The notes below the pieces were generated by a model. It did not search any database. It was not told the DNA's origin and saw only the letters and a program-made list of their open reading frames with translations. From Dehalococcoides mccartyi (GTDB taxonomy: Bacteria; Chloroflexota; Dehalococcoidia; GIF9; DYGU01), in assembly GCA_020724525.1 (NCBI GenBank), contig DYGU01000001.1:62001-126000 (forward strand): a stretch of 64,000 nucleotides of DNA, in the 5' to 3' direction. Of the stretch, positions 8,248-18,212 are shown one piece after another. Every line of letters begins with the position of its first letter. The stretch's first letter is position 1. Made by a program: the position numbers and the translations under genes.

Positions 8248-10050
8248 TTAACTTTCTAATTCTGGCTTTAGCTGAAGATAGAGTTCGTCTAATTGTTCCT
8301 TAGACACAGATGACGGGGCATTAACCATAAGGTCCGTGGCGCTTTGATTCTTAGGAAAGGCAATTACCTCCCGGATACTATCTTCCCCCGCCAATAGCAT
8401 TACCAGGCGGTCCATACCCGGAGCAATACCCCCGTGAGGTGGTACCCCGTACTCAAAAGCGTCTAAAAGGTGCCCAAAACGCTCTTCGATCTCCCTCTTA
8501 TTATAGCCAAGGAGATGAAATATCTTTTCCTGAAGCTCCCGATTATGAACTCTAATACTACCACTGGAAAGTTCACAGCCGTTACAGACAATATCGTAAT
8601 GTCGTGCCCTTACTTTTTCCGGTGCTGCATCCAATAGGGGAATATCCTCCTCACGCGGGGCAGTAAACGGATGGTGCATAGGTCCCCAGTGTCCTAATTC
8701 TTTGTTCCACTCCAAAAGGGGATAGTCGACAATAAAAACAAAAGCCAGCAAATTAGGGTCTACGAGATTGAGGTGTTTCCCCATTTCCCGGCGCAACTCA
8801 TCAAGAACTTTATTAACGATTTTAGGCTGGTCGGCGACAATCAGGAGTAAGTCGTCGGGCTTGGCTTCAAATTTGGTGACTATCCCCTGAACTTCTGCTG
8901 CCGTTAAGTATTTGGCAACCACTGTTTTAGTTTTATCTATCGTTGCCTGTCCCGGATTACTAACCTCGGTAGCTACGGGCATGGCAACCAAGCCTTTAGC
9001 TCCAAAACTCTTGGCTAATTGGGTCAACTCCTCAAGTTGATGCCGGGGATAACTGGCGCAAGCCGGGACACATATTCCTTTAATTTTTCCCCCTTCCTGA
9101 AGGGTTGTCCGGAAAACAGCAAAATCTGAGTTAGTCATAATGCTGGATATATCTTTTATTTCTAAACCAAAGCGAATATCTGGCTTATCTGTTCCATAGC
9201 GTTCCATTGTCTCAATATAGGAAAGCCGGGGAAAAGGTTTCAAGACCCGTTTTTCTGGTGTAACTGTTTCTACTAAGGAAGTAAAGAGTTCTTCAAGAAG
9301 GTTTAATATATCCTCTTCATCAACAAAACTCATTTCCAGATCCAGTTGAGTAAATTCTGGTTGCCGGTCGGCCCTTAGGTCTTCGTCCCGAAAGCAGCGG
9401 GCTATCTGGTAGTACTTCTCAAACCCGGCAACCATCAATAGCTGTTTAAGCTGCTGGGGAGATTGGGGCAAAGCGTAGAATTTACCCGGGTGGATCCGGC
9501 TGGGTACCAGATAATCTCGAGCTCCCTCAGGGGTACTTTTAATTAAAATCGGTGTTTCAATTTCCACAAAACCTTTACTGTCCAGAAAATTGCGGATGAA
9601 CTTTATTACTTTGTGGCGAAGCAAAAGGTTGTTTTTCAGCCGCTCCCGTCTCAAATAAAGATACCGATACTTAAGACGGATATTATCTTCCACATCCACA
9701 TCTTCATTGATATAAAAAGGTGGGGTCTTGGCTGTGTTCAGAATTTCAGCTTCTTTAGCCACTATCTCAATTTCCCCGGTAGGCAATTTAGGGTTTTCCG
9801 TCCCCGGGGGGCGTCGACTGACGTCACCAGTAACCTGAATTACATACTCGTTACGAAACCCGTCAGCAATTTCATGAGCAACGGGCGAGGTTTCAGGATT
9901 GAAGACCACCTGGACGATTCCTTCTTTGTTCCGTAAGTCAATAAACACCAATCCCCCGTGGTCACGACGACGGTGTACCCAACCGGCTAAAGTTACCTCC
10001 TGACCAATATGGTCTTTTCTTAATTCACCGCAACTATGAGTCTTAAGCAA
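8248..10050 (-). CDS. aspS: Aspartyl-tRNA synthetase (probably non-discriminating)
   Basis: This 600-residue class II synthetase charges tRNA with aspartate. The N-terminal OB-fold anticodon-binding domain (residues about 1-110) contains GWVHRRRDHGGLVFIDLR. Class II motif 2 is in CFRDEDLRADRQPEFTQLD, the bacterial insertion domain lies between about 290 and 420, and motif 3 is in GIAPGMDRLVMLLAG. The bacterial-type length and GAD-like insert are present. The start is TTG preceded by AAGGGG; it is the only sensible start before the OB fold. It is followed 4 nt later by the MBL hydrolase gene. The non-discriminating label (also charging tRNA-Asn) is only a possibility; no gatCAB or asnS is in the window. 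Confidence 0.95.
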   Translation of the reverse strand: MLKTHSCGELRKDHIGQEVTLAGWVHRRRDHGGLVFIDLRNKEGIVQVVFNPETSPVAHEIADGFRNEYVIQVTGDVSRRPPGTENPKLPTGEIEIVAKEAEILNTAKTPPFYINEDVDVEDNIRLKYRYLYLRRERLKNNLLLRHKVIKFIRNFLDSKGFVEIETPILIKSTPEGARDYLVPSRIHPGKFYALPQSPQQLKQLLMVAGFEKYYQIARCFRDEDLRADRQPEFTQLDLEMSFVDEEDILNLLEELFTSLVETVTPEKRVLKPFPRLSYIETMERYGTDKPDIRFGLEIKDISSIMTNSDFAVFRTTLQEGGKIKGICVPACASYPRHQLEELTQLAKSFGAKGLVAMPVATEVSNPGQATIDKTKTVVAKYLTAAEVQGIVTKFEAKPDDLLLIVADQPKIVNKVLDELRREMGKHLNLVDPNLLAFVFIVDYPLLEWNKELGHWGPMHHPFTAPREEDIPLLDAAPEKVRARHYDIVCNGCELSSGSIRVHNRELQEKIFHLLGYNKREIEERFGHLLDAFEYGVPPHGGIAPGMDRLVMLLAGEDSIREVIAFPKNQSATDLMVNAPSSVSKEQLDELYLQLKPELES

Positions 10051-10168
10051 GATACCCCTTGATGTGAATTAGCCCAATTTAACCTGAACTGGTTTAACTG
10101 TGCGATTATAGCTTATGACAGGTCTTAATTCAATTTCACCCTCTGCAAGACTGTTCACTAATGTAGGC

Positions 10169-10197
10169 TTGACACAATACTAATTGGACAGTAATCT
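10169..10197 (+). promoter_or_regulatory. sigma70-type promoter before the nitronate monooxygenase remnant
   Basis: TTGACA at 10169-10174 and TAATCT at 10192-10197 are separated by 17 bp. The initiation point would lie about 25 nt before the ATG at 10230, which is preceded by an AGAAGGAAG ribosome binding site. The signal persists although the gene behind it is broken. Confidence 0.6.
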
Positions 10198-10229
10198 CGT
10201 GGAAAACAATCAACAGAAGGAAGTAAAGT

Positions 10230-10998
10230 ATGTTGAAAACCAGAATTACCGAGATGCTGGGCATAAAGTACCCTATCATCCAGGGAGGAATGCTATGGAT
10301 AGCTCGAGCCGAATTAGCTGCTGCCGTATCTAATGCCAGCGGGTTAGGAATAATCACCTCGGCAAACTTTGTTGATGGTAAAGAACTGAGAGAAGAGATA
10401 AGAAAAACGAAAAGCCTTACTGACAAGCCCTTTGGGGTGAACATAAGCCTTTTCCCCAGTATCAGACCTTTGCCAAATGATGAATTCATTGATGTTGTTA
10501 TTGAAGAGGGAGTCAAAGCTGACAGTTAACGCTGTAAAAGTGCCCGTTATCGCCGCTGGAGGCATTGGTGATGCCCGGGGCTTTGTGGCTGCTTTAGCCT
10601 TAGGGGCTGAAGGTGTTATTATGGGGACTCGTTTTATGGCAACTTTGGAATGCCCGGCACATCCCAAATTTAAGGAATGGTTGCTACAAGCTAAAGAAAC
10701 CGACACCGTTCTTGTGGAGCGCTCTATACGGAATACAGCTCGAGCCCTGAGGAATAAGGCTGCCGAAAAGGTACTGGAAATGGAAGCCCGCGGGGCTACT
10801 CTGGAAGAGCTATTAACGGTCATCTCTGGAGAAAATTACAAAAGGGTATTTCTTAACGGCGAGCTGGATGCTGGCATAGCCAGTTGCGGTCAGGTAGTCG
10901 GCTTAATCTATGACCTGCCTACGGTCAAAGAAGTTATTGACACCATTATCACCGAAGCCAGGGCTATTACACAAAGATTTTTATCTTCTTTTAGGTGA
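10230..10998 (+). pseudogene. Nitronate monooxygenase / FabK-like flavoprotein with internal deletion
   Basis: The N-terminal frame (10230-10529) reads MLGIKYPIIQGGM and continues to VVIEEGVKA. The C-terminal frame (from about 10500 to 10998) has PVIAAGGIGDARG and GAEGVIMGTRFMAT. Both ends are typical of the 2-nitropropane dioxygenase family of FMN-dependent TIM barrels. The middle of the barrel, roughly 75-90 residues that normally hold the catalytic His and flavin contacts, is absent, and the two parts are out of frame. An intact family member has about 310-350 residues. The gene is almost certainly non-functional unless the assembly collapsed here. The promoter and RBS are still present upstream. 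Confidence 0.8.
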
Positions 10999-11020
10999 AA
11001 CCAAACCTACTGATAAGAGA

Positions 11021-11455
11021 ATGTTTATCAACAAGCCACCAGCCTTGAAGAAAACGCGCAAAAGCTGGCGGGAGAAACTGGCAGATGACAAAGGCTTACC
11101 AAAAGTTGAAAAAATCACCGATAAGATGAGTAAAAGATGGGGGACAGGGACTGTTGTTATTCCAGCACCAAAAGAAGTGGACGAAATTATGAAGACTGTC
11201 CCTGAAGGCAAACTTATCACCATAAACGAAATCCGCATCATACTGGCTAAAAAGCACGGTGCTACCATCGGCTGTCCCATAACTACCGGAATTTTCGCCT
11301 TGATTACGGCTCAGGCTGCTGACGAGGCTGCCAGAGAGGGAGAGAAAGATGTTACTCCCTACTGGCGCACACTAAAATCTGACGGAGAACTCAATGAAAA
11401 ATATCCGGGAGGCGCTGAAGCCCAAGCAGTCCGTTTAAGAGAGACATACTATTGA
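11021..11455 (+). CDS. MGMT-family (alkyltransferase-like) DNA-binding protein lacking the acceptor cysteine
   Basis: The ORF track starts at 10910, inside the preceding gene. The better start is the ATG at 11021, giving 144 residues. The central region (KLITINEIRIILAKKHGATIG) matches the winged-helix part of O6-alkylguanine-DNA alkyltransferases. TPYWRTLKSDGELNEKYPGG aligns with the active-site segment that normally reads PCHR with the alkyl-accepting Cys. Here Tyr-Trp-Arg replaces it, so direct alkyl transfer is not expected. Cys-less relatives (ATL proteins) bind alkylated guanine and hand it to excision repair. The protein may play that role, but this is an inference. It is convergent with tgt. 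Confidence 0.65.
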   Translation: MFINKPPALKKTRKSWREKLADDKGLPKVEKITDKMSKRWGTGTVVIPAPKEVDEIMKTVPEGKLITINEIRIILAKKHGATIGCPITTGIFALITAQAADEAAREGEKDVTPYWRTLKSDGELNEKYPGGAEAQAVRLRETYY

Positions 11456-11526
11456 GCCGGGGAAGGGTAAAAAGTCGCCAAAGTTGAAGGATTTTGAAAA
11501 GTCTCTACTAAAGCTGTAAGTTTGAG

Positions 11527-13237
<1,711 letters not shown>

Positions 13238-13295
13238 GATATTGTCAAAATTATTCTAATATTTATTTATCACCAGGCAATTTTTTGGTGGCAGT

Positions 13296-14204
13296 TTATT
13301 GGTATCTCGGTTCTGGATAGGGACGGCTCAGGATTTCGAGGAGGACAGCACCCTCCGCTCCCAGTAACCTTAGCTGAATAAAGCTACGTAATTCCTTAAA
13401 GTCCATTCCAAAAAGGAAACTCCATAAAGAAATAGGTTCGGGTTTATAATATTTTATTTTGGGTTTTTCAATACCAGCTAATTTAGCTGCGGTGTCTATA
13501 GCTGTCTGGAGTCCTCCCAGCTCATCAATAAGCCCCAATTCCTTAGCTTGAGCACCAGTATAAAGTTCCCCTGTAGCTAATTCCCTTACTTTCCTTTCCT
13601 CTAAATTTCTACCTTCAGCTACCACTTGAATAAACTGGTCATAATACTGGTCGGTCATTTCCTGCATTATTTCTTTTTCTTCCGGAGTAAGTTCCCTTAA
13701 CCCAAAATACATATCCTTATGTTTACCACCGGTGAAAGTTTCTACTTTTATACCGAGCTTATCGAAGAGACCTTTTACATTCGGTATTTGGGCAATAACA
13801 CCTATGCTCCCGGTCAAAGTGCCCGGCAGAGCCACAATTTTGTCAGCCTTTGCTGAGATAAAATAACCCCCTGAAGTCGCCACACCTCCCATACTGACCA
13901 CAACCGGCTTTTTTATTCGTTCTATCTCGGCGACAATTTCCTGACACGCAGCGACACTACCACCTGGGCTTTCTACCCGAAGAACAACGGCTTTAACCCC
14001 TACATCCTTGTCAGCTCGCCTTAATTGCTCACGGACTTTCTCCGGAGTAACCGCCGGACCAAATAAAAAACCAGTTTCCCCAGACTGAATAGGACCAACT
14101 AAAGAAATTACGGCAACTTTACTTCCCCCGGCGGCACAACCCAAGGCAGAGGTCATTAATAAAACAAGCAAGACAACTAAACCAGCTACACCTATCTTGT
14201 TCAC
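13296..14204 (-). CDS. sppA: Signal peptide peptidase SppA, lipoprotein form
   Basis: This membrane-anchored Ser-Lys protease of the S49 family degrades cleaved signal peptides. The GTG at 14204 is preferred over the tracked ATG at 14234 because AGGAGG sits just 6 nt before it. The 302-residue product then starts with a hydrophobic leader and the lipobox-like ALGC, so it is probably a lipoprotein on the outer face of the membrane. The catalytic region includes VESPGGSV, the nucleophile segment GVATSGGYFISAKADKI, and TGSIGVI. The general Lys lies further on in GGKHKDM. The length is that of short single-domain SppA proteins. It lies between ruvX and hslV. Confidence 0.93.
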   Translation of the reverse strand: MNKIGVAGLVVLLVLLMTSALGCAAGGSKVAVISLVGPIQSGETGFLFGPAVTPEKVREQLRRADKDVGVKAVVLRVESPGGSVAACQEIVAEIERIKKPVVVSMGGVATSGGYFISAKADKIVALPGTLTGSIGVIAQIPNVKGLFDKLGIKVETFTGGKHKDMYFGLRELTPEEKEIMQEMTDQYYDQFIQVVAEGRNLEERKVRELATGELYTGAQAKELGLIDELGGLQTAIDTAAKLAGIEKPKIKYYKPEPISLWSFLFGMDFKELRSFIQLRLLGAEGAVLLEILSRPYPEPRYQ

Positions 14205-14270
14205 AGTGCACCTCCTATTGATTGATGTGAACATTATGTTAACGCACTTTCCTACCCGGGTTCAGGACCA

Positions 14271-14693
14271 TTATGTTGTTCGGCGTTGATGGTCAAGATA
14301 ACCCTGCAAGATAAAAGCCGCCGCCATTGCATCCCGGTGGGCTTTTCGCCTTTTACTTTTGACGCCAGCCTCTACAAGCAAACGCTCCGCAGCACTACTG
14401 GACAACCTTTCATCCCAGGTCTCTACTGGGATATCAACCTCTTGAGAAAACCGTTTCAAAAAAGCCTGGACTTTCTCCACTTCTCTACCAATCTCTCCTC
14501 TTAAGGTGCGAGGTAAGCCGACTATTATTCGCTCTACTTGATACTGGTGGACCAATTCTTTGACTGTCTCCATCACCTCCTCTTCGCCTTTTCGGAAGAT
14601 AACTGTTAGGGGAAAAGCCAGTGTTTGCTCAGGGTCACTAATGGCTACTCCTACCCGCTTCTCCCCTAGGTCTAATCCCAAAATGCGCACCAA
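14271..14693 (-). CDS. ruvX: Putative pre-16S rRNA nuclease / Holliday junction resolvase-like
   Basis: This 140-residue YqgF-family protein has an RNase H-like fold. The N-terminal LGLDLGEKRVGVAISD motif supplies the first acidic residue, VERIIVGLPRTLRGE the central region, and ETWDERLSS plus KAHRDAMAAAFILQGYLD the remaining conserved carboxylates. In bacteria it matures the 5' end of 16S rRNA; a resolvase role is historical. Length and start are standard. It lies upstream of sppA with a 66-bp gap on the same strand. Confidence 0.93.
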   Translation of the reverse strand: MVRILGLDLGEKRVGVAISDPEQTLAFPLTVIFRKGEEEVMETVKELVHQYQVERIIVGLPRTLRGEIGREVEKVQAFLKRFSQEVDIPVETWDERLSSSAAERLLVEAGVKSKRRKAHRDAMAAAFILQGYLDHQRRTT

Positions 14694-15017
14694 ATCCCTC
14701 CTCTATAGCTATCTGGAATCAAATTATAGCATACTTTTAAAAGGTAGCGACATTAGCTTTAATAGACGCTACTCTAAATGGCTTACAAGAACCTCCAGGG
14801 CACAATCCTCCCGAAATCGGTCAAATATGAAACAGAAGTGGAATTAGCGGATGAGAGAGTAATCAGCAGAAGGCTTGCCTTAAAGGCAAATTCCATTACT
14901 CGGGGTTGGAGAAGGCCGCAGCTATAAGATTTAAAAACTTATTTATTGAACCTTAAGGATTACAACAATCGCGACACTAAGGAAGAAGGGGGACGGGCAA
15001 GACTCGCGAGTCAACTC
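14694..15017. other. Gene-poor interval with one possible 49-codon ORF
   Basis: About 320 bp between ruvX and the PIN cassette, both on the minus strand. The only reading frame that looks coding is a plus-strand ORF at 14778-14927 (MAYKNLQGTILPKSVKYE to its TAA). It has no clear ribosome binding site and no recognised domain, so it may be a gene fragment. No RNA gene or strong hairpin was seen. Confidence 0.3.
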
Positions 15018-15476
15018 TTAGCTTAGGCTATTGAGCGCCACAAGGTAAGAGAGTCTTCTGCCAAGTGGCCTAATTAAACTTTTTTCATCTGCTGTTATAA
15101 AGCTCCAGCCAAGGTGCTCTGCCAATTGAAGATAAACGGCATCATAGAAAGTGCACAAATATCTATTTGCTAAGCGAAAGGCTTCTTCTAAAACGGCCGG
15201 CCTTTCCTCTATTAGGGGTAGTGGCAACTGCTGGAAGCGCCGAATGGCTTCCAAGGCATTAAGCTCGTTTATCCGGCCTTTTATGACAGCTCTTCTGATA
15301 GCTGCAGGGACCTCATAAAGTGCCAGGCGTGGAGCTACAATAGCCACTTCCCCCTCTGCAAACCGTTGAAAAAGTGTATCAGCCTTGTCCGTCCAGGGTT
15401 CGTCACGCAAATAGAGTTTAGTTATGACATTCGAATCCACTACAAAAGGGCCGTTCTTACTCTTCTGATCCATCAC
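15018..15476 (-). CDS. PIN-domain ribonuclease (VapC-like toxin)
   Basis: A 152-residue PIN protein. The acidic residues expected for metal-dependent RNA cleavage are all visible: Asp in FVVDSNVITKL, Glu in ALYEVPAAI, Asp in TFYDAVYLQLAEHLG and Asp in SFITADEKSL. These residues match the VapC layout. Its start lies 20 nt inside the end of the preceding gene, so the two are translationally linked as in toxin-antitoxin operons. A third overlapping gene lies upstream. Target RNA unknown. Confidence 0.85.
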   Translation of the reverse strand: MMDQKSKNGPFVVDSNVITKLYLRDEPWTDKADTLFQRFAEGEVAIVAPRLALYEVPAAIRRAVIKGRINELNALEAIRRFQQLPLPLIEERPAVLEEAFRLANRYLCTFYDAVYLQLAEHLGWSFITADEKSLIRPLGRRLSYLVALNSLS

Positions 15477-15804
15477 GAAGCTGCCGGATTAAAACCTGTG
15501 TCGTAAGAGGTCTAATATCAAGCTTTGCACGAATTTCATGTGCTGATTTAATTGCTTCTCGGCGAGCAGCGAGCTCATCAGCGCTTGGTTTAGGTAGATG
15601 ACCAGCCCTTAAATCTTCAAAACTTACCTCCGGGTGACCGGCCCATCTAACTAGCCAGCTATCGGCTGCTAAAGGTAACTCTATTGTGGCAATCTCAAAT
15701 TGAACCCTACCTTGGTTATCTTCAAACCGCCCATATAGAGGTATATATACTCCCATGCGATTTTCTACCATCTCAGTAAGTGCCGGTGAAGTGACAAACA
15801 TCAT
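15457..15804 (-). CDS. Putative antitoxin of the PIN-domain module
   Basis: This 115-residue protein is encoded directly before and overlapping the PIN gene. Its C-terminal part (ARREAIKSAHEIRAKLDIRPLTTQVLIRQLRD) resembles the toxin-binding tail of VapB-type antitoxins that accompany PIN proteins. The N-terminal 60 residues (around GVYIPLYGRFEDNQGRVQFE) are not a DNA-binding fold I recognise. The assignment as antitoxin rests on gene order and the tail. It overlaps the next upstream gene by 4 nt (ATGA type). Confidence 0.55.
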   Translation of the reverse strand: MMFVTSPALTEMVENRMGVYIPLYGRFEDNQGRVQFEIATIELPLAADSWLVRWAGHPEVSFEDLRAGHLPKPSADELAARREAIKSAHEIRAKLDIRPLTTQVLIRQLRDGSEE

Positions 15805-16475
15805 CTGAGCACCTCCACTATAATAGCTTCCACCTTTTGGCTGGTTCCTATAGCAAAGTCATAGGCTCGTTTTACGAAATCTCGAATGTCTTTCTCAGAA
15901 TAATCAAGTCCTTCTGTTCTTAGGTAATAATCAATATCTAAAAAGGTTGAAACTTGAGGTAGTTCAGATGGCGGCGAAAATAGGAGGCTTTGAAGCGAAA
16001 CCAGTTCCGCAGGGCGGAATGAAATGTTTACTCCACACCCTTCATGTTCTGACCTAAGGGAAAGCCCAACATCAACCGAGCTTTGGACCAAAGCGTTCTC
16101 TTTAAACAAGCGATCCTTATACCTCAAAACAAGCTCTTCAAAACTAATGTTTGCAGGCTTTATCCAAAAGCTTCTTGCTCCCAACCGAATTAAAGGTGGC
16201 AGAGGGATAAGCTCGTTTATCCTACGGAAAACTTGCATCACAATATCAATACAATAGCCCGGATTTGGCACATATTCCATATCTACAACACTTCTTTCTG
16301 GGTCCACTATCAGCCGCATTTTCTTTTCCTTTACACCCAGCCCAAATCCAGGTATGATTACTGGTGCCCTCTCCACTTCCTCTCCTGTAAGTGTAGCATA
16401 AAGTTGATCATAGACTGTGAATAACCTATGTAAACCTTTATACCGTAACTCCACAAAGAATTTTATGATCTCCAC
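15801..16475 (-). CDS. Conserved hypothetical protein in the PIN cassette
   Basis: This 224-residue protein begins MEIIKFFVELRYKGLH and ends with a helical segment (FVKRAYDFAIGTSQKVEAIIVEVLR). No catalytic motif or membrane segment is evident. It could be related to the TIGR04255-like group of uncharacterised proteins, but I am not certain. It is the first gene of a three-gene overlapping unit with the antitoxin-like and PIN genes, which implies co-expression. Composition is similar to the neighbours and the frame is intact. The role could be regulatory or a third component of the toxin-antitoxin module. Confidence 0.5.
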   Translation of the reverse strand: MEIIKFFVELRYKGLHRLFTVYDQLYATLTGEEVERAPVIIPGFGLGVKEKKMRLIVDPERSVVDMEYVPNPGYCIDIVMQVFRRINELIPLPPLIRLGARSFWIKPANISFEELVLRYKDRLFKENALVQSSVDVGLSLRSEHEGCGVNISFRPAELVSLQSLLFSPPSELPQVSTFLDIDYYLRTEGLDYSEKDIRDFVKRAYDFAIGTSQKVEAIIVEVLR

Positions 16476-16653
16476 TTTTTCACCACCGTTTGTGCTCTTA
16501 TCCTACATTATAAAACCCTGTCAATCAAGCGATTTTTGTCAACAAAGCGTCACCTACCACGTTATTTGTCGGGGGTCTATCAACTAATTCCCCCAGGGTG
16601 ATTGCCACTTATCCCCCCCCACCCCAGGACCCTGGATATAAATTTATTAAACC
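16476..16653. other. Short non-coding gap
   Basis: The interval between the hypothetical gene and the integrase remnant has a C-rich stretch (CCCCCCCC near 16613) and no ORF with coding character. It is probably the promoter region of the three-gene PIN unit, read leftward. A TATAAT-like sequence occurs on the minus strand near 16509. Confidence 0.3.
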
Positions 16654-17075
16654 TTAAGAGTGTTTCATTAACCATCTGTTCTCACCAATTATTTGGCACT
16701 CGTATCTCAGTTTGCTAAGCGAGACAAGCTCTTTGATTTTAGACTTTAGCCCCTCCAGCTTTTCTATATCAAACTCCGGTTTCTGAGTACTTGGGTTAAG
16801 GCACTGTTCGCGAGCCGTATAGATTCTCCTTAGTTCTTCCACTTCCCTAAACCAGTACACTCTATCGATTTCGGGGATCTCATTTCCGATGAAGAAGTCA
16901 ACAACCCTGTCCTCAACACCGTGATTAGTCAGTTGTGTTACGAAGAACTTTCTTAGCGAATGCGCACTTAGAATGCCATATTTGCCACTTCCGTTGAAGC
17001 CTACTTAGTTGCCACAGTTTGAAGCATTTTATTGAATTTTTGGTGGCTTAATGCCTTCGTTCCTCTCTTTGTTCT
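16654..17075 (-). pseudogene. Tyrosine recombinase (integrase) C-terminal remnant
   Basis: Read on the minus strand, the frame contains GKYGILSAHSLRKFFVTQL (the H-x-x-R of tyrosine recombinases), then VVDFFIGNEIPEIDRVYW with a candidate nucleophile Tyr, then a helical tail. A TAA at 17001-17003 interrupts it. Upstream of that stop the same frame (RTKRGTKALSHQKFNKML) still looks like integrase sequence and is now the C-terminus of the deacetylase ORF. The N-terminal domain is absent. Only the last 68 codons are in the ORF track. This is the relic of an integrated element that joined into the deacetylase gene. Confidence 0.7.
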
Positions 17076-17537
17076 GAGAATAAGAACAGCTTGCACAATC
17101 TGCTCAGCAGGTCTATCCGCCTTCCAGTCACGGGTCATGTTGTCCCAGGTAATCACTGAGTAGCCTAAGTTTTGAGCAGTCCGCATTAGCCAAGGTGTAC
17201 GAAAGCCATAAGGAGGGCGAAAGAGCTTTACCTCAAACCCGGTATACTCGTAAATTGTCTGGCGGGTCAACTCAAGCTCCTGAGCAATTGTCTTGCCTAA
17301 CCTCAGGCATAGTGACTTGCGGTGATAGTAGGAATGATTTCCCAATAGATGTCCTTCAGCCATTATGCGTAGACAGACTTCAGGATAGTGACGAACATTT
17401 TGTCCAATCAGAAAGAAGGTGGCTTTTACTCCATATTGTCCTAATATATTGAGAACCTGGGAAGTATATGGTTCGTTCGGTCCATCATCAAAGGTTAACG
17501 CTATTTGATGGTGGTCGCGTTTACCATTAGACCACAC
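17001..17537 (-). pseudogene. Polysaccharide deacetylase, truncated and fused to integrase sequence
   Basis: This NodB-homology carbohydrate esterase has the metal and catalytic motif IALTFDDGPN, then GNHSYYHRKSL (the H-x3-H-like pair) and RPPYGFRTPW, all in the right order. The domain breaks off after ADRPAEQIVQAV, before the C-terminal motif that normally contains the LHD histidine. The remaining 25 residues come from an integrase frame. The N-terminal membrane anchor is also separated: the sequence ahead of it (WLYAAVTTTLGAFLTFHGVNPRS) sits in the preceding ORF, in the same frame, beyond a TAG at 17550-17552. The original gene probably began within that ORF. Activity is unlikely. Confidence 0.7.
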
Positions 17538-17549
17538 CTTATCATAGAG

Positions 17550-18113
17550 CTACGAGCGGGGGTTCACACCATGGAAAGTGAGGAAAGCACCTAAGGTGGT
17601 AGTTACAGCAGCATAAAGCCACCTTATTAGAAAATTGAAGACTTTGCGAAAAAGCTGGTCCAGAATGATGTTGATGAAATTACCTATATAAGAGGTAATC
17701 TTAGCAATTCTGCCAGCGTCGAAGTAAGCATAAGGTCCGCTTACCACCACAGTCTCTGGCTCCCGGACAAAGCGCGACACAATAGCTGAAAGCCAACAAG
17801 TTGGCGCCTGGGTATCGGCATCGATAAAGGCAATAATCTCCCCTGTGGCTGCTTCGGCACCCTTTTGCCGAGCACAGGCAGGACTTCTCTTATTTTCGTA
17901 GACAAGCTTAGCCCCCCAGCTTAGAGCTACCCTTGCCGTTTTGTCCTCGCTGGCATTATCAGCCGCAATGACCTCATACTCTCCAGGGTAGTCCTGCCTT
18001 CTTATCGATTGTAAACAAAGGGGTAGATATTCTTCCTCATTGTAAGCCGGTATGACTACAGAGACAGAGGGAAGCTCTTTAGAATTAACCATTTGTGCTC
18101 GCATTACCTCCAT
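17550..18113 (-). pseudogene. Family 2 glycosyltransferase, C-terminally truncated
   Basis: A GT-A glycosyltransferase: SVVIPAYNEEEYLPLCLQSI opens the nucleotide-binding half, AADNASEDKTA follows, and IAFIDADTQAP contains the DxD metal site. After GNFINIILDQLFRK the sequence switches to a membrane segment and the NPRS motif that belongs to the deacetylase downstream. About 60-100 residues of acceptor domain are therefore missing. A TAG ends the ORF, and the deacetylase continues in the same frame 12 nt later. This looks like a deletion that joined two once-separate cell-surface polysaccharide genes, followed by a nonsense mutation. Confidence 0.6.
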
Positions 18114-18212
18114 CTGAGACTTAGCACCTGGGGAAAGACAGCCTAATCATATCCTCCTGGCAAAGCCTGCCTGTAATGCACCGGCGCATATGTGCACCTT
18201 TCATCGCACTGT

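Noticed and set aside
9613-9936. ORF of 107 codons on the plus strand
   Set aside because: It lies fully within aspS in another frame; no RBS or domain. The same applies to 12518-12802 (tgt), 19960-20325 (alaS), 53230-53625 (purD) and 34732-35064 (glgC).
10136-10516. Minus-strand ORF overlapping the nitronate monooxygenase start
   Set aside because: It is antisense to a gene with clear promoter, RBS and domain similarity, and encodes a low-complexity Ser/Ile-rich product.
17537-17560. TAG between the glycosyltransferase and deacetylase frames as a recoded (for example pyrrolysine) codon
   Set aside because: Both flanking genes are truncated by other events and no pyl genes are seen in the window. 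A nonsense change in a decaying locus is simpler.
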